Origin: Flammeovirgaceae bacterium UBA2366
GTDB taxonomy: Bacteria; Bacteroidota; Bacteroidia; Cytophagales; Cyclobacteriaceae
NCBI GenBank assembly: GCA_002344065.1
Contig: DDTK01000011.1
Coordinates: 434,001-498,000, forward strand
Direction: 5' to 3'
DNA: 64,000 nt
Shown here: piece by piece, positions 1 to 8,110 of the stretch
Position numbering within the stretch: position 1 is the first letter of the stretch
How the letters are laid out: every line of letters starts with the position of its first letter
Translations under genes and position numbers: made by a program
Notes under the pieces: generated by a model
What the model was told of the DNA's origin: nothing
Databases searched by the model: none
What the model saw: the letters and a program-made list of their open reading frames with translations, nothing else

Positions 1-549
1 CTCACCATCTTCCCGATACTGGGAAACACTGTCGCTGGCAAACAAGCCAATGCTGTTATAATGATTCCCTCCACCGAAGAGTAAATTAAATGAACGTGTA
101 AAGCCCTTTGCTTTCGGAGAATGTTCAGCTCCCTCTCCAACATGCCATTTGCCAGCCGTACAGGTAAAATAACCGGCATCCTTCAACAATTGGGGGAGTG
201 GAACTACCCTGTCACTTAAATAACCTTCATAGCCAACCATTCCATCAGCATAGGAGCCTCTCGGGCTTTGCATTCCAATACCGGCTACGTGGTTATCATT
301 TCCTGTTAACAACATAGCGCGTGATGGTGCACACATAACTGCAGTATGAAATTGCGTAAAGATTAAACCTTTCCGGGCTAATGCATCAATGTTGGGTGTT
401 TCAATGTCGCTGCCGTAAACACCCAGGTCTGCATAGCCAAGGTCATCAGCAACGATGAGTAAAATATTTGGCTTTTGGATTTCTTTCTTTGATTCGCAGG
501 AGAACAGACTCATGATGACTAAGGCTGTACTTAAGAGAATAAGTTTCAT
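1..549 (-). CDS. Arylsulfatase-type lipoprotein, N-terminal 183 residues (runs off left edge)
   Basis: The frame is open from an ATG at 549 to base 1, so the C-terminal part lies outside the window. The N-terminus is a lipoprotein signal with the lipobox LFSC (Cys18). The core is a type I sulfatase: metal-binding ADDLGYADLG (Asp35, Asp36) and the C-x-P-S-R signature CAPSR at Cys73, the cysteine that becomes formylglycine, followed by AGKWHVG, a family substrate-pocket motif. It should hydrolyse sulfate esters, probably in the periplasm or on the outer membrane; the substrate cannot be judged. It sits 48 bases after the REC-cyclase gene on the same strand, at the end of the signalling block. 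It needs a formylglycine-generating enzyme; the SUMF1-like domain at 24326-27055 lacks the usual cysteines and probably does not do this. Confidence 0.9.
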   Translation of the reverse strand, partial: MKLILLSTALVIMSLFSCESKKEIQKPNILLIVADDLGYADLGVYGSDIETPNIDALARKGLIFTQFHTAVMCAPSRAMLLTGNDNHVAGIGMQSPRGSYADGMVGYEGYLSDRVVPLPQLLKDAGYFTCTAGKWHVGEGAEHSPKAKGFTRSFNLLFGGGNHYNSIGLFASDSVSQYREDGE

Positions 550-597
550 GAGGATTAGCTTTAAAATTAATTCTAAAACAGCCTATGATAGCACCGC

Positions 598-1638
598 TCA
601 ATCCCTCACATCATAGATCACTACCGGATTCGTTTTGTTTTTCAAACTCACTTCTCCTACCCTGATGCAATTAAACGACTCCTTAACTTTCAGGAAAGAT
701 TGTTCACTGATAATGATCTGACCTGGTGTTGCCGCAGACTGCAAACGCTGTGCAGTATTTACTGCATCGCCAATTACAGTATAATCCAATCGCTTTAAGG
801 ACTCCGAACCGATATTTCCGGAAATCATTTCGCCACTATTGATACCGATAGCTACTTGCGGCACATACGTTACTGTTGCACTTATCTCAGGTAAGGATGC
901 AATTTTATTCCGCACGGCCAGGCAGGCATCCAGTGTTCTGTCCAGGTGGTATTCACCGCGAAACACGGCCATAATCGCATCACCGATAAACTTGTCGATA
1001 TAACCGCCTTGCGCAATAATTTCTTTTACGATGATGTCGAAATAATCATTTAATATTTTTACAACTACATCCGGCTTTTCCTTTTCGCTGATGGATGTAA
1101 ACCCGCAGATATCAATGAAAGCTACGGTAGCCTCAACGGTTTCATTGGTCATTAAGGAAGATTCATACTCACGGCTGCCCATAAAATTCAACACAGCTTC
1201 ATCTACATACATCTTAAGAATATTGTTTTCCTTAACAGCCTTCAGGGTTTCGCGGATTTGCCCTACATGCCGTATGGTTTTTTCCATGGTCACCTCCAGA
1301 TCATCAAAGTTGACTGGCTTGGTAATGAAATCAAAAGCACCACGGTTCATGGCTGTACGGATATTATCCATGTCGCCATAGGCAGAAACGATAACGGATT
1401 TAATAAGCGGGCTAGATTCATTAAGCCGGCTAAGTAACGTAAGTCCGTCCATCTCCGGCATATTGATATCGCTCAGTACAATATCCACATCGGGATGTTG
1501 TTTGATTTTATCCAGCGCATCCTGGCCATTCACGGCAAACACAAACTCATAGTGCTGTTCGCGTATTTTCTGACGAAATTTTTGTTTGATGAGCGCTTCC
1601 AGATCAGCCTCATCATCGGCTACCAGTATTTTCGTCAT
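598..1638 (-). CDS. Response regulator fused to class III adenylate cyclase
   Basis: 346 residues: a receiver domain (1-120; acidic DDE near residue 8, phospho-acceptor Asp57 in LSDINMPEMDG, Ser85, Lys107), a helical linker, then a class III nucleotidyl cyclase domain (about 165-346). The cyclase keeps both metal aspartates (Asp176 in AFIDICGFT, Asp220 in FIGDAIMAVF), Lys216 for adenine recognition and Asn294/Arg298 (VNTAQR). The second base-selecting site is Thr287 (DYTVIG) rather than Asp, the class IIIb pattern, so cAMP is the likely product. Two bases separate it from the REC gene upstream. It is the only recognisable output enzyme in the block, so one or more of the five kinases probably control it. 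Which kinase does so is inference. Confidence 0.93.
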   Translation of the reverse strand: MTKILVADDEADLEALIKQKFRQKIREQHYEFVFAVNGQDALDKIKQHPDVDIVLSDINMPEMDGLTLLSRLNESSPLIKSVIVSAYGDMDNIRTAMNRGAFDFITKPVNFDDLEVTMEKTIRHVGQIRETLKAVKENNILKMYVDEAVLNFMGSREYESSLMTNETVEATVAFIDICGFTSISEKEKPDVVVKILNDYFDIIVKEIIAQGGYIDKFIGDAIMAVFRGEYHLDRTLDACLAVRNKIASLPEISATVTYVPQVAIGINSGEMISGNIGSESLKRLDYTVIGDAVNTAQRLQSAATPGQIIISEQSFLKVKESFNCIRVGEVSLKNKTNPVVIYDVRD

Positions 1639-1640
1639 GG

Positions 1641-2012
1641 TCAGGTTAGTTTAAGCTTTTCTTTCAGCATGGTAAAATCAACAGGCTTGGTAAGAAAATC
1701 ATCTGCCCCAAGTTCTTCTGCTACCCTCCTGTTTTCAGCATCTCCATAGGCAGTGATCATCATCACCACAGGTGGGGGTTTCATGTATTTCTTCTTTACG
1801 TTTTCCAGCAGTTGCAAGCCACTCATGCCGGGCATGTTGATGTCTGACAAGATAAGCATCGCTTCGTGCTCCCATTTATTGAGTTGCACCAGTGCATCTT
1901 CGCCTGAGAAGGAAAAAGCAAATTCAACCTGACCGTTTTTTATTTCTCTTCTGAAACGTTGCTCAAACAAAGTTTTTACATCTTGTTCATCATCTACTAC
2001 TAATACTTTCAT
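1641..2012 (-). CDS. Single-domain response regulator (receiver only)
   Basis: 123 residues make a complete CheY-like receiver and nothing else: VVDDEQD at 5-11, Asp57 in LSDINMPGMSG, Thr87 (MITAYG) and Lys109 (LTKPVDF). There is no DNA-binding or enzymatic output, so it may act by protein contact or as a phosphate shuttle or sink. It resembles the receiver of the next gene closely (KxLVxDDE, LSDINMPxM, TKPVxF), which suggests duplication. It lies 10 bases after the Reg_prop kinase and 2 bases before the REC-cyclase, so the three are probably cotranscribed. Confidence 0.93.
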   Translation of the reverse strand: MKVLVVDDEQDVKTLFEQRFRREIKNGQVEFAFSFSGEDALVQLNKWEHEAMLILSDINMPGMSGLQLLENVKKKYMKPPPVVMMITAYGDAENRRVAEELGADDFLTKPVDFTMLKEKLKLT

Positions 2013-2022
2013 ATACTACTAT

Positions 2023-5000
2023 TTACATGGGTAATACTACAATAAACTCCGTGCCCTCTCCCTCCTTGGTCTCCACTTTTATTTCTCCACTATGAGCTTT
2101 GGTCACGATATCGTAACTCATACTTAATCCTAAACCAGTCCCCGACCCAGTGGGCTTGGTCGTGAAAAAAGGCTGAAAAATTTTATCCAATACCTTCTGA
2201 GGGATACCATTGCCGTTGTCCTTGACTGAAATCAAAACTTTATCTACATCCCTTTTAGTAGAAACAGTAACCAATGGTTCATAACCCGCGAGATCTTGCA
2301 TTTTCTTTTCATACACAGCATAAAAAGCATTCGTAATCAGGTTTAAGATTACACGACCTATATCCTGTGGTACGACAGAAACCTTACCCAGGCTTTCGTT
2401 AAATTCGGTTTTCATCGAAGCATTGAAGGCTTTGTCTTTGGCGCGCAAGCCATGATAGGCCAATCGCAAATACTCATCAGCCAATGCATTTATATCGGTG
2501 AGTTCTTTTACCCCACTGCTGCTGCGACTATGTTGCAGCATTCCTTTCACAATAGTATCAGCACGCTTGCCATGGAAGATTATTTTCTTTTCGTTCTCAT
2601 CGATATTATCAGCAATTTTTTTTGCCTCATTAAAATTCCCGCTCAACAGTTCTTCCTTCATTTCCGCAATCAATTCAGAGTTGACTTCCGCAAAATTGTT
2701 AACGAAGTTTAGTGGGTTTTGGATTTCATGTGCAATGCCGGCCGTAAGTTCACCCAGGCTAGCCATTTTTTCAGATTGAATCAATTGTGATTGGGTGGCT
2801 TTAAGTTCAGTATAAGCCTTTTCAATTTCCCTTGCTTGTTTCAATTCGCGCTCGCGGCCGCGTTCGCGTTCACGCATCTTGATGCTTCTGCGCACGGTGC
2901 GGTCAGTGGTAAACGCAAAGACTCCAAATATTAAGACATACGAAGCATAGGCCCACCAGGTACGCCACCAGGGCGGCAATATGGTTATTTCTAACGTTAA
3001 TCCTTCCTCATTCCAAATGCCATAGGCATTGGAGGCTCTAACTTTAAACTCATATTTGCCGGGATCGAGGTTCGTGTAAGCTGCAAAGTTCCGGTTATCA
3101 TAGATCCAGTCTTTGTCGTAGCCCTTCAGCATGTGTGCGTATTGATTTTTCTTCGGGTTGGCATAATGAAGCGCTGCAAATTCAAAACTCAGGTTGTTCT
3201 GATCGAATGCCAGTGAAATACTTTTCGTCTCGAGTAAAGTTGTTGTTAAGGGAGAATCTTCCTTAAAATCGGAAATGGATTTGTTGGAAATAAATAGATT
3301 AGAAATGATTATGGCCGGTGGTGTTTTGTTTGAGGTAACGTTCATGAAAGTAGTGAGACCATGATCACCTCCGAAATAAAAACGACCGTCTGTTGCACGG
3401 GCACTGGTTAAAGAAAGAAACACCTCACCACCAAGACCATCGGTTGAGTTATAATTAATAAACGTGCTCTTGCCCAGTCTTTCGTTAATAACCATTTGCG
3501 ATAGTCCGTTTTGTGTGGCAATCCACATTTCGCCATTGTCGCCTTCCTGAATAGCTTCAGTTAGATTGGTGGGTAATCCGTCGCTTTCAGTATATCGGGT
3601 GAAAGTTTCTGTTGCCGGATCCAGTCTAGTAACACCTTCGTTGGTAGCAAACCAGATCATGCCCCGGCTATCGGCATGGATATCTCTTACATTATTATGG
3701 CTAAGTGAGTTTGCATCATCCGGATTATGTGTAAAGGTCTTTACCTGTTTGGTCACAACATCAATTCGATCAATACCGCTTCCTTCAGCGGCTACCCAAA
3801 TGTATTTATCAGTGATCTCAATGTCACTGATATTCGATCCGGAAGTATAGAGTTCTTCCTTTTCAGGAATGATCTCGGTTTGAAAGCTTTGTGCCTGATC
3901 AGCCACCTGTGCTTTTATCAAGGCAATTCCATACAACGAGGTCTGTGTAGGGGGGGCATCATTCCATTTTCCATAGGCATGACTATCGTCTGTTCTGTAT
4001 CGTAAATTATAAGTGCCCGGCTCTAAGGTTACACTACTCAGAACAATTCTGTTTTTATAAGCACCACCGGCATGCAGTGCCACTTCGTATTTGTTCATTT
4101 TCCAGATGGTGTCTTTGGCAGTATTTTCTATCCATCCAAAGTCAGCTTTAGCCAATGGATCCATTTCAGCAACGGCCATTACCCAATACGTTCCGGCTTT
4201 TTTTATTTCTACCGGCTGCGTGATGTTTTGGTTATCGATAACTTTTTCGATACTGGCAACCTTTTGATTCGTACCTATAAGGCTATCCATTTCTTGAACC
4301 AACTGAGCGGGATATTGGCGACCATGTTTATTGATTATCCGCTGAATGGTATTGTCTTTGGTGTTTAATATATTAACACCCATATTCGTGCCTAACCATA
4401 CCCGGCCTTGCTTATCGGGTTTAACTACCCGCACTTGGTTATCAGAAAGGGATTTTTCGTTTAAAGAATCATATTTGAAGCGTCTGATTTCTTTATAGTT
4501 TTTATCTAGCTCAACCAAACCATCGCCCCACGTACCCAACCACAACGAACCATCTTCTTTTTCGGCAATAGCACGGGCCGAACCGCCAAACATATCATCC
4601 ACTACGTTAAACTTAATTTTTTCAAAGGTTTGCTTTTTGGGGTCATATGCATTTACACCATTGCCGCGCGTACCGATGTATACCATACCAGGTTTTACTT
4701 TAGAGGCAACGATGCCAAAAATTCCACCAGCACTCAATCCATTGGGATTAGCAGGGTCATGACTAAGATACTGAAATGGCTTGTTTACAGGATCATATTT
4801 TACCAAACCTGACTCACGACTGCCAAACCAGAAGATGCCACTTTGATCAATGATAAAATTCGTAAGGGTAATATTCCAGCCGTGCGTGCGCATTTTCATT
4901 TTGCCGGAAATTTCGATCTCGGTATAGGTATCCGCCAGGCCATCGAACCTTAAGATGCCTCTGAAATTATTGGCGATCCAGATATTGCCATCATTATCTG

Positions 5001-5874
5001 GAAGAATCTTATTCCAGTGATTCAAGCCATCATCATCTCCATCTGTATAGGCTACAATGGTTTTAAATAAGCCGGTTTCCGGATTGTATTTATGTACTCC
5101 TGTGCGGCTGGTAATCCAAAGTGTCTGAGTGGAATCAACATACAGGTAGGTGATCATGTTTGCCTCTTTCAATTTTGCAATTGATTCATATTGAACTTGT
5201 CTGAATACGGTATCGCCTTTAGCCTGGTGCATCAGGCCATAAAGGGATGATCCAAACCAGAGGCCACCTTTGGCATCTTCGGCAATACTTAAACAGGGTT
5301 CATAATGATCAGGAAGTTCAACTCCCGGAACTTCATACCTGGCGAACTCCCAGTGATCAATCGTTTTATTGTATTTGAGAAGTCCCAGAAATCGTGTAAC
5401 GGCCCATATATTTTTCTGCGCGTCCTGAAAGATTCTAAAGGTATTTCCATAGGGTTCACCACCCGGTGTATTAAAGTAGCCGGGGAAGAGATAGTTTTTG
5501 AATTCGTTTTTACGCCTGTCATAGCGGGAAACGCCCAACCCTGTGCCCACCCAGATATTATGGTCGGCATCTTCCATCAAGCCCCAAACGTTATTGTGTT
5601 GTAAACTGGTTGCTTTGCCGGGTGAGTTTTTGAACGTTTCCAGGCGATAACCATCATACTTTTGCAAGCCGTTAGCGGTGCCGATCCAGATCAAACCAAA
5701 ACTATCCTGTATTACCGACTGCACAGTTGGAGAAACTACCCCCTCGGCAACGGAAACGTAGGTGGGATCAATGGTTTGGGTCGCGATCTTCTGTGAGAAT
5801 CCGGTAGCAAAGCACAGACTTAGAACAAAAGTTAAAAGGACAGCGGGCTGTAAGGGCAGGTAGAGTTTAGGCAT
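2023..5874 (-). CDS. Reg_prop/Y_Y_Y sensor histidine kinase
   Basis: 1283 residues. A signal peptide (1-27, ending near GFSQK) precedes a periplasmic beta-propeller of two-component-regulator repeats (GLIWIGTANGLQKYDG, NIWVGTGLGVSRYD and similar), a Y_Y_Y-type domain near 895-960, one membrane segment near 966-985 (AYASYVLIFGVFAF), a coiled linker, then the kinase core: HisKA with His1049 (GIAHEIQNPLNFVNNF) and an HATPase with VKDNGNGIP and GTGLGLSMSY. Unlike many Bacteroidota hybrid sensors it ends at the HATPase, with no receiver or AraC domain; a separate REC gene follows 10 bases later. A segment of about 170 residues (near 505-675) interrupts the propeller repeats and looks like an inserted beta-sandwich. 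The ligand is unknown; related hybrid sensors often recognise carbohydrate. Confidence 0.93.
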   Translation of the reverse strand: MPKLYLPLQPAVLLTFVLSLCFATGFSQKIATQTIDPTYVSVAEGVVSPTVQSVIQDSFGLIWIGTANGLQKYDGYRLETFKNSPGKATSLQHNNVWGLMEDADHNIWVGTGLGVSRYDRRKNEFKNYLFPGYFNTPGGEPYGNTFRIFQDAQKNIWAVTRFLGLLKYNKTIDHWEFARYEVPGVELPDHYEPCLSIAEDAKGGLWFGSSLYGLMHQAKGDTVFRQVQYESIAKLKEANMITYLYVDSTQTLWITSRTGVHKYNPETGLFKTIVAYTDGDDDGLNHWNKILPDNDGNIWIANNFRGILRFDGLADTYTEIEISGKMKMRTHGWNITLTNFIIDQSGIFWFGSRESGLVKYDPVNKPFQYLSHDPANPNGLSAGGIFGIVASKVKPGMVYIGTRGNGVNAYDPKKQTFEKIKFNVVDDMFGGSARAIAEKEDGSLWLGTWGDGLVELDKNYKEIRRFKYDSLNEKSLSDNQVRVVKPDKQGRVWLGTNMGVNILNTKDNTIQRIINKHGRQYPAQLVQEMDSLIGTNQKVASIEKVIDNQNITQPVEIKKAGTYWVMAVAEMDPLAKADFGWIENTAKDTIWKMNKYEVALHAGGAYKNRIVLSSVTLEPGTYNLRYRTDDSHAYGKWNDAPPTQTSLYGIALIKAQVADQAQSFQTEIIPEKEELYTSGSNISDIEITDKYIWVAAEGSGIDRIDVVTKQVKTFTHNPDDANSLSHNNVRDIHADSRGMIWFATNEGVTRLDPATETFTRYTESDGLPTNLTEAIQEGDNGEMWIATQNGLSQMVINERLGKSTFINYNSTDGLGGEVFLSLTSARATDGRFYFGGDHGLTTFMNVTSNKTPPAIIISNLFISNKSISDFKEDSPLTTTLLETKSISLAFDQNNLSFEFAALHYANPKKNQYAHMLKGYDKDWIYDNRNFAAYTNLDPGKYEFKVRASNAYGIWNEEGLTLEITILPPWWRTWWAYASYVLIFGVFAFTTDRTVRRSIKMRERERGRERELKQAREIEKAYTELKATQSQLIQSEKMASLGELTAGIAHEIQNPLNFVNNFAEVNSELIAEMKEELLSGNFNEAKKIADNIDENEKKIIFHGKRADTIVKGMLQHSRSSSGVKELTDINALADEYLRLAYHGLRAKDKAFNASMKTEFNESLGKVSVVPQDIGRVILNLITNAFYAVYEKKMQDLAGYEPLVTVSTKRDVDKVLISVKDNGNGIPQKVLDKIFQPFFTTKPTGSGTGLGLSMSYDIVTKAHSGEIKVETKEGEGTEFIVVLPM

Positions 5875-5912
5875 TCGTAAATATACTGTTAAAGCGCAAA
5901 AAAAATAGTATG

Positions 5913-7277
5913 CTATATCGTGGGTAATTGAATGGAAAATATGGATCCCCCTCCTTTGTGCGTTTCCACCTTCAGCTCCCCACCATGCGCCTTCACAATA
6001 TCATAACTCAAGCTCAACCCCAATCCAGTGCCTTGCCCAGTGGGCTTGGTAGTAAAAAATGGCTGGAAGATTTTTTCTTTGATGGAATCAGGAATTCCGT
6101 TGCCATTGTCTTTTACGGAGATATGAATTTTATCCTTAACTCTTTCGGTAGATACGGTTACTGTTGGAACGTATGTATCGTTGTTAGTTGAAAGTTGTTG
6201 GTTGTTCGCTCGCTCATTTACAGCATAAAATGCGTTGGTAATTAAATTTAAAAACACTCTGCCAATGTCGTGTGGCACCACGTTGATTTTACCGATACTT
6301 TCATCAAAATCAGTCTTCATGGTGGCGTTGAAGGATTTGTCTTTTGCCCGCAAGCCATGATAGGCAAGTCGCAAATACTCATCAGCCAATGCATTTATAT
6401 TTGTTGGCTCTTTTACACCACTGCTGCTCCGGCTGTGTTGCAACATTCCTTTTACAATGGCATCGGCCCGCTTGCCGTGATGAAGAATCTTTTCTTGATT
6501 TTCTTTTATATCCTTTGCCAATGTCTTTACTTCTGCTGTGTTTCCTTTTTCAACCTCATGTTCTAGTTCTTCAGCCAACTCTTTATTAACCTCTGAAAAA
6601 TTATTGACAAAGTTTAACGGGTTTTGAATTTCGTGGGCAATCCCTGCTGTGAGCTCTCCCAGGCTTGCCATTTTTTCAGATTGGATAAGTTGGGATTGAG
6701 TTACCTTCAGGTCATTCAATGATTTATTGAGTTCAGCGGTACGATCCTTGACCAGCGAATCTAAGTGTAGGTGCAATTTTAAAAACTGTTTTGCCTGATG
6801 GATCGACATGCCCAACGGCATACTTACGAGCATAAAGAAGAACATTATCGAAGTCCAAAAATAGGCTACACCATTGATAGCCATAATCATTGTAATAATG
6901 AACAGTATAGGATAGGCAATCAGGGATCCGGCAATTAAACCAATCCCACTTTTATTTAATTTTCTTGCTCTAATTATAGCAAGAATACTTCCTGTTACTG
7001 AAAGAACAATTAAGCTAACACCAATAAATACTATCAATTCCTCAAATGGAAATTCTGGATAAATGGCCAGAAACATAATTAGCGGAAGTGGTGCGAATAC
7101 AAATCTTTTCCAAAAAACAGAAACAGGAACCCCTAATACCTGATGAGTTACCCAAGGGGTCAGACTGCAACACATCAATATTAAGATATTTTCTAACGTT
7201 GATGTCAAAACAATTGCAAGCCAGAAATTTATAATACTAAAACAAGAGAAATCATGGAGGAAAGCAAGAACATGCAC
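5913..7277 (-). pseudogene. 7TM histidine kinase, C-terminal part (frameshifted from 7229-8044)
   Basis: The frame starts at a GTG inside the preceding gene and gives 454 residues: about six hydrophobic segments (10-155), a linker, HisKA with His215, and a complete HATPase (RVFLNLITNAFYAV, VKDNGNGIP, GTGLGLSLSY). The first 20 or so residues are out-of-frame translation of the neighbouring frame; homology-like continuity begins near FWLAIVL. The gene upstream ends in a membrane segment and overlaps by 49 bases in another frame. Together the two have the jelly-roll sensor plus 7TM plus kinase layout of the intact paralogue at 8111-10516. The best reading is one gene split by a single missing base, or a sequencing error. 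A variable loop in the HATPase carries a small NNQQLSTNN insertion. Confidence 0.8.
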
Positions 7278-8044
7278 AGACTTAACACTAAAATGGCAAA
7301 ATTTGCTTTTTCATCCGCTACTGAAAGATGCACGAACAAATGCAGCATCGTAACCATTAATAAAATAGCTGCAGCAAAAACAAATATACTCGTGGTAAAT
7401 ATTGTTCTATGAATCAATACATTAGTTGTTTCATAGTTTGTAAGTATAGCAGATAGCAGCACCGGTTGTGTATAACTCCCAATACTTATATGCCGCATAG
7501 TATTCAGTTGGTGAAGAGAATACCGTACTGCAATCTGGTAGGTAGAATCAGGCAAAAACTCGTAGGCCGTTCCAAGATCTAGTATTCTGCCTAGCAATTC
7601 TTGCTTATCGGCCGTAACATCTGGCACACCATGCCGTAATACAAACTTGCCATTAATATATAATTCAGACGCGCCCATTGTGTGTGGGCTAATCACATTT
7701 AGTTGTTTGCTGAATTCAGAATCAATCCGGATGCGAAGACGAAGCCAACCGAAGCCTTTCCACAAGGAATCGGGCAACTGCTTTGTCTCCCTCAGTGAGT
7801 TAGATAGTGTATACCATTGGCTGTCATCATAATCTTTCAATGCAAAATCAGGATCATCCTGAGTCGACAATTTCCAACCCTTTAATATAGAAAGGTCTAA
7901 CATGACTTCCGGGTCGGTGAATAGGGAATCATGAAATACCACTTCGCTTTGTATAACGCTTGGAAGGGAGTCAATCTCAACTCGATTGACCGAGTCTGGA
8001 GAATGAAAAATCGATAAAATCAGGAGTATTTTAGATACAAGCAT
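7229..8044 (-). pseudogene. 7TM histidine kinase, N-terminal sensor part (frameshifted)
   Basis: 271 residues: a hydrophobic N-terminus (signal-like), an extracellular jelly-roll-like domain of the 7TMR-DISM kind (about 45-200; LPDSLWKGFGWLRLRIRID, MGASELYINGKFVLRHG), then two membrane segments (about 215-235 and 250-271) where it stops abruptly. The same motifs, LPDSLW, GYGWFRTWF and AAEVYFDGKLYKRYG, occur at matching places in the intact paralogue 8111-10516, where the 7TM region and kinase follow in frame. Here the rest of the membrane domain and the kinase continue in the -1 frame at 5913-7277. I see no canonical X-XXY-YYZ slippery heptamer in the overlap, so programmed frameshifting has no clear support. 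Confidence 0.8.
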
Positions 8045-8110
8045 TATAAGAAATATTTATTGAGCTTTTCATCTGATTTGTTACAGGCTATTTATAAAAC
8101 ATGATTACAC

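Noticed and set aside
7229..7277. Programmed -1 frameshifting joining the two kinase frames
   Set aside because: No in-frame X-XXY-YYZ heptamer or downstream structure stands out in the overlap, so I treat it as mutation or error.
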